Shown: positions 1-5,690 of the stretch, piece by piece | Numbering within the stretch: position 1 is the first letter of the stretch | How the letters are laid out: the number at the start of each line of letters is the position of its first letter | Source of the DNA: Sedimentisphaerales bacterium | Lineage (GTDB): Bacteria; Planctomycetota; Phycisphaerae; Sedimentisphaerales; SG8-4 | Reading direction: 5' to 3' | DNA: 5,726 bases | NCBI GenBank assembly: GCA_016932895.1 | Contig: JAFGCA010000675.1 | Span: forward strand, 1 to 5,726 | Notes under the pieces: model-generated | What the model saw: only the letters and a program-made list of their open reading frames with translations | Told to the model about the DNA's origin: nothing | Databases searched by the model: none | Program-made: the position numbers and the translations under genes

Positions 1-370
1 AGATGATCACCTCGTTGGCGCGCCGGATGGCGTCCCGCACGATCATCTCCTTGCTTTCTTTTCCGGTAAACCAGCCGGGGTCGTCCTGCTTCGTGCCGAA
101 CCACGTCAGCCCCGCCATCACTTCCGGATTCGACAGGACGTAATTGTCCGGATCGAACGTCCCGAACTCGCCGGTCTTTTCCGAGAACCGCTTCCGCAGG
201 CGGGCCCAGATCTTCTCGTGCTTGGCTTTCCACGTGGCCAGCCGATAGTAGATGTCGCGCAGTTTCTCGTCGGCGAAGAGCTCGGCGGTCTTGACGTAGA
301 ACTTCGCCCCCTTATGCTCAATTTGCTCGGCGATTTGCAGGATTTCGAAGACGTTAAATTTCGTCTCCAT
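1..370 (-). CDS. Ferritin-like / rubrerythrin-family protein, 3' part missing
   Basis: The reverse strand from ATG 370-368 is open to the left edge and gives 123 residues of a protein truncated by the window. Residues 7-60 form two amphipathic helices in the style of the rubrerythrin-like family (COG1633): an E-x-x-G-x-x-F-Y motif (E18, G21, F24, Y25), then LATWKAKHEKIW (44-55) where the family usually has an E-x-x-H pair. A third helix begins near residue 108 with E120. Such proteins are cytoplasmic four-helix bundles binding a di-iron centre, used for peroxide reduction or iron handling. The oddity is that the expected Glu before H51 is K48, so the metal site may be altered. There is no clear Shine-Dalgarno before the ATG; the start is set by the match to the family's N-terminus. 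The promoter at 486-513 would give a leader of about 110 nt. The fold is fairly sure, the activity unknown. Confidence 0.65.
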   Translation of the reverse strand, partial: METKFNVFEILQIAEQIEHKGAKFYVKTAELFADEKLRDIYYRLATWKAKHEKIWARLRKRFSEKTGEFGTFDPDNYVLSNPEVMAGLTWFGTKQDDPGWFTGKESKEMIVRDAIRRANEVII

Positions 371-485
371 GCCGTGCGGTCTCGAATAAAGTCGTTATTG
401 CTTTCCCCGGAAAGACGCTACGCCAAAGCCGGTGTCAACTCAAACCGCGCCCCTGGACGCAGGACATCCGGCAAAGACGCACACC

Positions 486-513
486 ATGATAGTGATTGAG
501 GACAAGAAGTCAA
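486..513 (-). promoter_or_regulatory. Sigma70-type promoter for the ferritin-like gene
   Basis: On the minus strand a -35 box TTGACT (513-508) and a -10 box TATCAT (491-486) are separated by 16 bp. Each box matches 5 of 6 consensus positions. Transcription would start near 479, about 110 nt before the ferritin-like ATG. The promoter lies immediately after a hairpin plus T-run that could end the macro-gene transcript. A second TTGACA at 438-433 has no convincing -10 box. Confidence 0.6.
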
Positions 514-564
514 GGGAAAAGACACCTTCTCCGGGTGACATCCGCCGGCCCCGGGGCCGGGCGG
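512..564 (-). terminator. Candidate terminator after the macro-domain gene
   Basis: Reading the minus strand after the macro stop codon, two structures follow each other. The first is a perfect 16-bp palindrome CCGGCCCCGGGGCCGG (545-560), extendable outwards to about 542-564 with one bulge. The second is a small hairpin (538-521, GTCACC/GGTGTC with one T-T mismatch) running into TTTTCCCTT (520-512). The short hairpin and T-run have the form of a weak intrinsic terminator, and the next promoter begins at once. The T-run is short, so termination efficiency is uncertain. Confidence 0.4.
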
Positions 565-633
565 CTCGTCCGTCTTGCGCCTTGTCTCCAGCTTGCCCAT
601 GTCGCCGATCCTCCCAGGTCGTCGCGGCCTCGG

Positions 634-1164
634 TCAGCACGCGGTCTCCCGCTGCAACTGTTTGGCAAACACGTCGTAACTTTCCTGTCCGAACAGGCAG
701 AAGACGACGCGTTCCAGGCCCGTCTGCTCGTCCACATAGTCGGCGGCCGTCTTGAGCATGATCTCGGCGCAGCGCTGGATCGGGAAGCCGAAGATGCCCG
801 TACTGATGGCCGGAAACGCGATGCTCTTGAGTCCGTTTTCGTCGGCCACCTTCAGGGAATTCAGAGTGGCGTTTCGGAGTTTCTCGTCCTCGTCTCCCTC
901 GCCCATCCGGGGCCCGACCGCGTGGATGACGTGGCGGGCCTTGAGGTTGCCGCCGGTGGTAATGACGGCGCCGCCGACGAAGGTGCCGCCGATCTGGTTG
1001 CACTCGGCCTGGATGGCCGGGCCTCCTTTGCGGCGGATCGCGCCGGCCACGCCGCCGCCCAACTGCAACTGCGCGTTGGCGGCGTTGACAATGGCGTCCG
1101 TCGCCATCTCGGTGATGTCTCCCTCCACCAGTTCGAGAATGCTCTTGCCGATTCTGGCTTCCAT
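634..1164 (-). CDS. Macro-domain protein (ADP-ribose binding/hydrolysing)
   Basis: This 176-residue protein is essentially one stand-alone macro domain, the usual length for the MacroD/YmdB-like class. Visible motifs are VEGDIT (13-18), the NAAN loop (28-31), the glycine-rich GGGVAGAI segment (37-44) that contacts the distal ribose and phosphates, HAVGP near 83-87, and the second phosphate loop AISTGIFGFP near 117-126. Family members bind ADP-ribose and many remove it from proteins, or deacetylate O-acetyl-ADP-ribose; NAAN plus GGGV fits the hydrolytic class. No signal peptide or membrane segment is seen, so it should be cytoplasmic. The start at 1164 is chosen because AAGGAGG lies 8 nt upstream and the domain begins directly after it. 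The frame is open upstream to 1836, but that stretch is repeat array and not protein. No DarT-like or other ADP-ribosyltransferase gene is visible nearby, so the substrate is unknown. Confidence 0.9.
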   Translation of the reverse strand: MEARIGKSILELVEGDITEMATDAIVNAANAQLQLGGGVAGAIRRKGGPAIQAECNQIGGTFVGGAVITTGGNLKARHVIHAVGPRMGEGDEDEKLRNATLNSLKVADENGLKSIAFPAISTGIFGFPIQRCAEIMLKTAADYVDEQTGLERVVFCLFGQESYDVFAKQLQRETAC

Positions 1165-1172
1165 AGCTCCAG

Positions 1173-1179
1173 CCTCCTT
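1173..1179 (-). promoter_or_regulatory. Shine-Dalgarno deciding the macro-gene start
   Basis: AAGGAGG on the minus strand sits 8 nt before ATG 1164. It fixes the start of the macro-domain gene and argues against the 224-residue upstream extension that stays open in the same frame. Confidence 0.8.
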
Positions 1180-1318
1180 ACTCCCTGTCCAAACCGGGAC
1201 CTGCGGCCCGCATCCTGCTGCCGGCCGATACGCCAACGGTCGCAGGCAGCCGCCCGTCAGCGTAACCGCCGTAAGGCCCGAGCACAAGCCCCAGGCGATT
1301 TCCCCACACCCCAGCCCC

Positions 1319-1747
1319 AATTGGGTTCGTTTCGCACAGCCCGCTCCAACAACAGGGTGGCAGCGGGAAGCGTCAGCTTGCCGATGGACAACGCAGGGGG
1401 CACCGTGGTTCCCATGCCGCCAGACCGTGAATTGGCTTCGTTTGACGCGCCGCCCTCGTTTGCGGGCCAAGAACCGGGCCAGATTGGCTTCGTTTGCCAC
1501 GTGCCCCCCGTTTCCGGGCGAAAAGCCCGGCCAATTGGGTTCGTTTCGCACGTTCGCCCTCGAAGATTGGGTTCGTTTGGCGCGACCCGCCCTGACAACC
1601 GGGGAGGCAGCGCCAAGTGGGAACTTGCCGATGGCTGAACTGCTGATGGGCGGAGTCTGCCGACGATTCGCCCGCCAAATTGGCTTCGTTTCTGGCACAA
1701 CACACGTTGCGGGGCCCAAAACGAGGCCAATTGGCTTCGTTTGGCGC
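1319..1747. repeat. Degenerate 51-bp / 112-bp repeat array, 7 cores
   Basis: Seven copies of a core close to AATTGGSTTCGTTTSGCAC (plus-strand sense) begin at 1319, 1430, 1482, 1533, 1565, 1678 and 1729. Spacings are 111, 52, 51, 32, 113 and 51 bp. The 51-52 bp units (1430, 1482, 1678) also share a CGTTTGCGGGC-like middle and an AARAACCSGGCCA-like end just before the next core. The two long units share a tail: GGCAGCG at 1359 and 1606, and CTTGCCGATGG at 1377 and 1624, at nearly equal offsets from their cores. Spacings of 52, 32 and 113 break any frame, and all three minus frames yield peptides of the type RNEPNW, KRTQL and ETKPIW, so the array is noncoding. The spacers are neither uniform nor unique and the cores are imperfect, so this is not CRISPR. 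Its function is unknown. Confidence 0.85.
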
Positions 1748-1888
1748 AATTGCCCGGCCTGACCGGCCTCAATCTTCCGCGAGACGGCCGCCTGACAAAG
1801 GGCGGCATTTGAAATGTTCGGCTCGCGATTTCCCATCTTGCCACTACCCGCTCGCGACTACGATTCCGCGTCCTTTAGTTACATGATT

Positions 1889-1917
1889 ATTGTACCACTT
1901 CCCAGGCCGCCCGTCAA
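1889..1917 (-). promoter_or_regulatory. Sigma70-type promoter pointing through the repeat array
   Basis: The minus strand carries TTGACG (1917-1912), a 17-bp spacer and TACAAT (1894-1889), with 5 of 6 matches in each box. A short run of T lies just upstream of the -35 box. Transcription would start near 1882 and cross the repeat array. The next recognisable gene is the macro-domain gene about 720 nt downstream, and no better promoter is seen between. It may therefore serve the macro gene through a long leader, or make a separate RNA. Confidence 0.55.
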
Positions 1918-2097
1918 GGAAAAATCCTCCGCAATCTCCCCCGTCGGCCAACGATGTCACTCACGAGGGAGCCACCGACCTCCCGAAGTCTCGCCATCTT
2001 CTCCGAGCTTTGTGTCGGTCCAGAGTCCGGTGTACCGGTGGGGGCGTAGAGAAGGCGGGAGATATATGGCCCACCATCTTCCTCAGAATTGGTGCGA

Positions 2098-2131
2098 CGT
2101 CGCCAGATTTCTCAAGTCAAACTGGACGACG
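2098..2131 (-). terminator. Hairpin after the DUF4411 gene
   Basis: Just after the tandem stops TGA-TAG of the PIN-like gene, the minus strand can fold CGTCG-CCAG-TTT against AAA-CTGG-CGACG. This is a 12-bp stem with two single-base bulges (2107 and 2126) and an 8-nt loop. No T-run follows, so it could be a factor-assisted terminator or a 3'-end stabiliser rather than a classical intrinsic terminator. Confidence 0.35.
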
Positions 2132-2143
2132 GTGCACAGGCTA

Positions 2144-2641
2144 TCAAGAGTTCCATCCGGTACTGAAATCCAAGGCGCGTACGAATTGAAAGGTATTGCA
2201 GCATCTTACCCCAAGATCGTTGCATACGTCGGGCAGGTGGCGATTCGCTCGGCGTCGACTGGGCTTGGATACCTCCGTGGTCACCACATGCCTGTTTCCG
2301 CTATCATTAAGAGCGTATGCAATGAGAAATGGGTCACGGCCTATTTTCTCTACCTCATCGTCAGTAAGATCAGCCGCATATCCGTGGTCGATCACATACG
2401 AGACCAGCGAAACATCGACCTCCTCTTGAAGAAGAAGACCGGTCTTAATCGAATCTCGCCTTGCCCAATTCGCGAGAGCGTCACTTCCGTCGGCGATCTC
2501 TTCGTACACTTCAAGCGGGGTTTTCGCATTGCCGTTGCGCCCAGCATTCTCGAGCCATTCCCAAAACTCGGGTACCCGTTCTATCGGGTAGTAGTCCCGA
2601 TTGGCGTCGATGAGAACATTTGCGTCCAGCAAGTAAAGCAA
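2144..2641 (-). CDS. PIN-like domain protein of the DUF4411 family, putative RNase
   Basis: This 165-residue protein fits the DUF4411 branch of the PIN superfamily. The first strand is LYLLDANVLID, with acidic D6 and a conserved N8. An acidic cluster follows at E44/E47/E48 in PLEVYEEIADG, then GRDPFLIAYA with D103, and VVTTEVSKPS (119-128), where the fourth metal-site position usually lies. The tail ends with PDVCNDLGVRCCNTF, which is typical of the family. PIN proteins use these acidic residues to hold Mg or Mn and cut RNA; many are toxins. The start must be TTG at 2641, since the preceding codon is an in-frame TAA and any later start removes the first strand. AGGGA near the upstream stop codon is a weak ribosome site. 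The gene begins 9 nt after the XRE-ImmA gene, so the two are surely co-transcribed. The family call is strong; the toxin role is inferred. Confidence 0.88.
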   Translation of the reverse strand: MLYLLDANVLIDANRDYYPIERVPEFWEWLENAGRNGNAKTPLEVYEEIADGSDALANWARRDSIKTGLLLQEEVDVSLVSYVIDHGYAADLTDDEVEKIGRDPFLIAYALNDSGNRHVVTTEVSKPSRRRANRHLPDVCNDLGVRCCNTFQFVRALDFSTGWNS

Positions 2642-2650
2642 TTAGAGTCC

Positions 2651-3847
2651 CTACAAGGATCGACCCGCGTCAATAAGGGTCTGCACGTTTTTACCCTTGA
2701 CGCCGAGCACCTTTCCCGCTTTGGATGTTGTTATCGCTCCCGCGCGCATCATAGCACCGACAAGCTCAAGCAATGCTTTGCCTATACGATGCCGGCGAAC
2801 CGGATAATAAGTGGGTCCTGTTCTTCTCTGGTCACGTACCCTTCTTCGTTCCTCATTCCGTCGCGCGATCCACATTTGGCGGAAATTCTCACTCAGGTGT
2901 TTCCAGTTCTCAAGGTCGATGGTGCCCGTGCGATATAGCTTGTACGCAACCATGGAAGCGCTGACGTTTCGACTTCTCGCAAATTCAGCAATTCGGTTTT
3001 GAGCCGCTTCAAAACTTGTCGTTTCGTCGACGTCGAGTTGCGCAAGCTCTGACCGTGGCAAGAGGAACTCACTTGCCACATCGTCGCAGAACTTCTCCAG
3101 TGAGATCCCGACTCTCCAGCCGCTAACACCAGTCTGCCCAAGCCAAATATGAACAAGTTCGTGAAGCAACGTGAATGACCACGCTGAACGAGCGTCCTGG
3201 TCGTTGATTATCACAAATGGTGCTATGTCGTCTGCCAGAGCGAATCCGCGAAATGTCTGCAAGTCAATCGTCGTGTGATAGCTTCCAAGATTCCCAATAA
3301 GCAGAACGAATACTCCTGCCGCCTCAACTCGATCGCGCAAGAATGTGAACGCTTCGGAAGAAGAAGTCTTGGCACGAAACTCGGCTCTTTCAAATCGAAT
3401 CGTTTCCTGAATGGACGATAGAAGTGCCGGAACTCCCTGAGTCCTTCTTGCCGAGCCAACAAATAGTAGCGGTTTGGTGTCCTCTTCCTCCTCAAGCATT
3501 GCCCGGACCATGCTCTGCCGTGCCTTCACGTTGCGGATAAGAGCGTCCAACAATGCCTCATCGGTATCAGAGTAGTCCGTTGGAAGCGTTCGGAAGTCCT
3601 GGCCACGGTCACCTTTTCGAGGAGCCGCTGTCATGTAGAACGTCAACAAGGGTCTACGATAGTGCTTTGCCATCCTAACCAGAAGAGAACGGGTTGGCTC
3701 TTTGTCACCAGTCTCCAAGGCAATAAGTCTCTCAATAGCCGAGACGCCTCGTGCCTCACGCAGGGTGAGTTTCCTGGTTGCTTCTTCCAAGCTGAGGCCG
3801 GCTGTCTCTCTAGCCCAACGGATTATTTCAGGGTTTACTTTCGGCAT
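2651..3847 (-). CDS. XRE HTH regulator fused to ImmA/IrrE Zn-peptidase
   Basis: The 398-residue protein has an N-terminal XRE-type helix-turn-helix (about 5-70, with ERLIALETGDKEPTRSLL at its core). A linker (80-160) includes FRTLP and an acidic EEEED patch (119-123). The Peptidase_M78 domain (about 165-310) shows H229-E-L-V-H233 as zinc ligands and catalytic Glu, with E260 in ASEFLLP as the likely third ligand. A conserved C-terminal region ends in a helix-turn-helix-like ITTSKAGKVLGVKGKNVQTLI (372-392). Relatives such as ImmA and IrrE cleave a repressor when the cell is stressed; here both functions sit in one chain (COG2856 with XRE). ATG 3847 is chosen because it gives the standard XRE N-terminus, with GGATGG just upstream; the frame stays open to 3961 but that extension looks non-protein. 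It is first gene of an operon with the PIN-like gene and may repress, restrain or activate it. Confidence 0.92.
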   Translation of the reverse strand: MPKVNPEIIRWARETAGLSLEEATRKLTLREARGVSAIERLIALETGDKEPTRSLLVRMAKHYRRPLLTFYMTAAPRKGDRGQDFRTLPTDYSDTDEALLDALIRNVKARQSMVRAMLEEEEDTKPLLFVGSARRTQGVPALLSSIQETIRFERAEFRAKTSSSEAFTFLRDRVEAAGVFVLLIGNLGSYHTTIDLQTFRGFALADDIAPFVIINDQDARSAWSFTLLHELVHIWLGQTGVSGWRVGISLEKFCDDVASEFLLPRSELAQLDVDETTSFEAAQNRIAEFARSRNVSASMVAYKLYRTGTIDLENWKHLSENFRQMWIARRNEERRRVRDQRRTGPTYYPVRRHRIGKALLELVGAMMRAGAITTSKAGKVLGVKGKNVQTLIDAGRSL

Positions 3848-3984
3848 TTTCCATCCGGGTACATGCTGTCCCTGTTGGCCAGCGTGACCAATCTGATGGC
3901 GGGCGCAATGCCATATTCGGAAGGTCGTACATGGCCTCTCATTTCGCCAGCACCGCTTCACATTTCAGATAGGATCCTCACGAC

Positions 3985-4014
3985 GGATGCGTCAGAGACG
4001 GCACTTGCGCATCC
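3985..4014. promoter_or_regulatory. Inverted repeat in early leader, possible operator
   Basis: Perfect 7-bp arms GGATGCG (3985-3991) and CGCATCC (4008-4014) are separated by 16 bp, with their centres 23 bp apart. They lie just downstream of the expected start of the XRE-ImmA transcript (about 4017), so a dimeric repressor bound here would block the promoter. As RNA they could also form a leader hairpin. Confidence 0.35.
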
Positions 4015-4023
4015 ATCACTTCG

Positions 4024-4052
4024 AGACTATCAAACGGGGGTGTATTTGTCAA
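4024..4052 (-). promoter_or_regulatory. Candidate promoter of the XRE-ImmA / DUF4411 operon
   Basis: On the minus strand a perfect -35 box TTGACA (4052-4047) is followed after 17 bp by TAGTCT (4029-4024), or after 15 bp by GATAGT (4031-4026). Neither -10 box is strong, which suits a promoter that is regulated or weak. The leader to ATG 3847 would be about 170 nt. Inverted repeats lie on both sides of the start point. Confidence 0.45.
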
Positions 4053-4075
4053 CAACGCCGTCAGGTGTGTTGTTG
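4050..4075. promoter_or_regulatory. Inverted repeat overlapping the -35 box, possible operator
   Basis: CAACAAC (4050-4056) and GTTGTTG (4069-4075) are perfect 7-bp arms around a 12-bp spacer, with their centres 19 bp apart. The left arm overlaps the TTGACA box of the XRE-ImmA promoter. This is a fitting place for autoregulation by the XRE domain encoded downstream, but the binding is inferred only. Confidence 0.4.
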
Positions 4076-4575
4076 GCAGGGGCGGCGGCGTGGGCTCGCG
4101 GATTGGCTTTTTGGCTTGCTGGCTTTGGAGGGCTGAGGGTTGACCGGTGGGGTTATCGGAACCGAAGGGCGTGGGCGGTCGTAGTATTAGCAAACGACTG
4201 TGCCGACAGGTGATGCAGGATGTCGCGATGTTTGAACATGATGGGCCCGAAACCATGCTTGAACGGGAATGCGTGGTTGTTTGTGGGGGTCTTCCTACGT
4301 TTGAGCGTGTCGGTCGGCACGTGCTCCGATGTGTGAGAGGAGCGACAGGTGGTTTGTAACAGGGAAACTGTGAAATCCTTCGTTAAGGGTGCGTTAGAGT
4401 CGTGTTAAAGGGCTTTTAGGAAGGGCGGTTACGGTCACCAATCGCGGCCCGGCAGAGGGCCGGGGGATGTTCGCAAAGCAGGGCGACAGCCGTGTGGTGT
4501 AAGGACGTGCGATGAGAAAGGCGCGCGAGGGGCGTGAATCTTGATAAGGCGTGAAACCATGACAGGAGGTCCATC
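4076..4575. other. 500-bp divergent intergenic region, no gene seen
   Basis: No open frame here has both a ribosome site and protein-like composition. The region is G-rich on the plus strand. It holds a hairpin with arms CGGCCC (4445-4450) and GGGCCG (4457-4462), which can also pair in an alternative CCCGG/CCGGG register. The octamer GGCGTGAA is repeated 17 bp apart (4531-4538 and 4548-4555). No convincing plus-strand promoter for the gene at 4576 was found. CGCAAAGC at 4473-4480 recalls part of the GEMM-I c-di-GMP riboswitch, but the rest of that consensus is absent. Confidence 0.5.
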
Positions 4576-4860
4576 GTGACCAAGTCCGCGATTATACGGT
4601 TTGAAGAGCTTCTGGAGCTTTGGCAGGCGGAATTTCGGGACGTGACGCTGGCCCAGTTGTTGGGCCTGACCGCGCCGGGCAAGGCGGCCGGCGACGACCA
4701 TTACACCTATTCGCGCTCCACGCTGCGCCAGCGCTTTGGGGGCACGTGGTGGCAGGTCTCCTGGCCGGACAAGACCGCCGGTCGGACCGTGCAGTGTAAG
4801 TACGTAGGCGATACGCCGTGCGATTTCGTCGATGCCCAACCTCACAATCCCGCCGCGTGA
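4576..4860 (+). CDS. Unrecognised 94-residue protein
   Basis: The gene starts with GTG at 4576, supported by a strong AGGAGGT 5 nt upstream. The ATG at 4559 gives only a six-codon frame that stops over the GTG. The product is soluble-looking, without a signal peptide or membrane helix. Its first 30 residues look helical (FEELLELWQAEFRDVTLAQLL). A basic stretch follows (YSRSTLRQRF), then a Trp-rich segment GGTWWQVSWPDK and a short C-terminal part with two Cys (C74 and C82). I do not recognise a family. It stands alone on the plus strand, divergent from the XRE-ImmA operon and convergent with the membrane gene at 5010-5387. The ribosome site and biased codon positions make a real gene likely; the function is open. 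Confidence 0.7.
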   Translation: MTKSAIIRFEELLELWQAEFRDVTLAQLLGLTAPGKAAGDDHYTYSRSTLRQRFGGTWWQVSWPDKTAGRTVQCKYVGDTPCDFVDAQPHNPAA

Positions 4861-5009
4861 AACAACACCGGCCACTTCCTTTCCCGCCCGTCAACGCTGC
4901 CGGGGCTGGAAATGTCCTCCTGCACGCCTAATACGAAATCCGCCACAAGAGGAAGAAATCGGGGTCGAACCGTCGTGCGCTTGCGTCTATCGGCCCGGTG
5001 AAGGTTTGG

Positions 5010-5387
5010 CTACGACTGGCCGAGGAAGTTCCGGGCAACGGCGTAGACGCTCAGGCCCAGACACAGCAGGCCCACGAGCAGGCAGACCAATCCGATTAGA
5101 CTGATCGCGCCGGCGATGAAGCCCTCTTCGAAGTAGGGGGAGGATTCGGCCCGTCTTCTCAGGATCGAGCCGATCACGCAGAGGGGGCAGGAGATGCCCA
5201 ACACGCCTAATCCGGTCAGGGCGCTTCGCAGCGGCGCCTCGAAGAAGGGCTGCTTTGACGCCGGCAGCAGCGCCAGAACGACAAAGCACACCCCCGCCAC
5301 GGCGACGGGCAGACCCATGACCAGCAGCAGCCTCCTGCGGGAAGACTGAGCCGTTTCGCTTTCCAGCATCTCTGCGGGTTGGCTCAT
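5010..5387 (-). CDS. Small three-helix membrane protein, unknown function
   Basis: The product has 125 residues. A short polar N-terminus (1-19) ends in the basic patch RRR (17-19). Three hydrophobic segments follow at about 20-41, 55-75 and 89-117, with a basic RRR loop at 77-79. The pattern predicts an inner-membrane protein with the N-terminus inside. Cysteines lie in or near the helices (C34, C67, C70, C102, C109); C67 and C70 form a C-P-L-C pair. The start at 5387 is chosen because AAAGGAT precedes it by 5 nt; the frame stays open upstream to 5450 but without a ribosome site. No family is recognised. The gene converges with the 94-residue gene, and no terminator is evident in the 149 nt between their stop codons. 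Confidence 0.75.
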   Translation of the reverse strand: MSQPAEMLESETAQSSRRRLLLVMGLPVAVAGVCFVVLALLPASKQPFFEAPLRSALTGLGVLGISCPLCVIGSILRRRAESSPYFEEGFIAGAISLIGLVCLLVGLLCLGLSVYAVARNFLGQS

Positions 5388-5421
5388 GCAGATCCTTTCA
5401 CCAAAACGGTCGGGACCCCCT

Positions 5422-5450
5422 ACGATGCCAGAGACCCGCCGGAAGGTCAA
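5422..5450 (-). promoter_or_regulatory. Weak candidate promoter of the membrane-protein gene
   Basis: TTGACC (5450-5445) is followed after 17 bp by CATCGT (5427-5422) on the minus strand, with an A-rich stretch just upstream of the -35 box. The -10 box matches only 3 of 6 positions. The position, about 35 nt before the ATG at 5387, is reasonable. Confidence 0.25.
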
Positions 5451-5638
5451 GCTTTTTGCCCAACACAGGATCGACCAGAGAGCATGGTTGGATCGCGTGA
5501 AACGCGCCGGCGTACGCGAAAGCCCGCTGAAACGGATAAAGACAGGCAGGGCTGAAAAACACCTTTGTCTGGCTCCACGAGGCCGCGTTCGCCGCAGCGC
5601 GGCACAGAATCCGGCACAGTGACGCGCCGAATGCGCCG

Positions 5639-5675
5639 CGGGACCCCGGACGGATTTGTCACGTCCGGGGTCCCG
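5639..5675. terminator. 14-bp perfect GC hairpin, likely terminator
   Basis: CGGGACCCCGGACG (5639-5652) pairs perfectly with CGTCCGGGGTCCCG (5662-5675) around a 9-nt loop, gatttgtca. It begins 15 nt after the stop codon of the gene entering from the right, so it probably ends that transcript. No T-run follows on either side, so it may need a factor, or it may be a dispersed palindromic element. The 250 nt between it and the membrane gene hold only a short CGCGT-GAA-ACGCG stem-loop (5494-5506) and no gene that I can support. Confidence 0.55.
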
Positions 5676-5690
5676 AGCCCGTGTCGTGGA

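Noticed and set aside
418..600. A 60-residue minus-strand frame starting 33 nt after the macro gene, with GGGAGG 9 nt before its ATG
   Set aside because: It runs through the palindrome, the terminator-like hairpin and the promoter of the next gene, and the peptide is low-complexity GC-rich sequence; the ribosome site alone is not enough.
1319..1747. CRISPR array
   Set aside because: Cores are imperfect, spacing varies from 32 to 113 bp, the spacers are themselves repeated, and no cas gene is near.
1165..1836. A 224-residue in-frame N-terminal extension of the macro-domain protein
   Set aside because: It is the translation of the repeat array; the perfect Shine-Dalgarno at 1173-1179 and the family's normal length both place the start at 1164.
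1814..2938. A 374-residue plus-strand open frame
   Set aside because: It lies antisense to the well-supported DUF4411 gene and the 3' part of the XRE-ImmA gene, and shows no domain-like pattern or ribosome site.
3848..3961. A 38-residue N-terminal extension of the XRE-ImmA protein
   Set aside because: The XRE fold begins at residue 5 from ATG 3847 as in relatives, and the extension is rich in Cys, His and Trp like translated noncoding DNA.
4441..4500. GEMM-I (c-di-GMP) riboswitch suggested by CGCAAAGC
   Set aside because: The GGCAAACC docking element, the GNRA tetraloop hairpin and the GGGTTGCC-like closing segment are not found in the right order.
4960..4985. tRNA T-arm suggested by GGTTCGACC on the minus strand
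   Set aside because: The 5-bp T-stem does not pair, and no acceptor stem or anticodon arm can be placed.
5447..5662. A 71-residue minus-strand frame upstream of the membrane gene
   Set aside because: It begins inside the GC hairpin, is Arg-rich shadow-like sequence and has no ribosome site.
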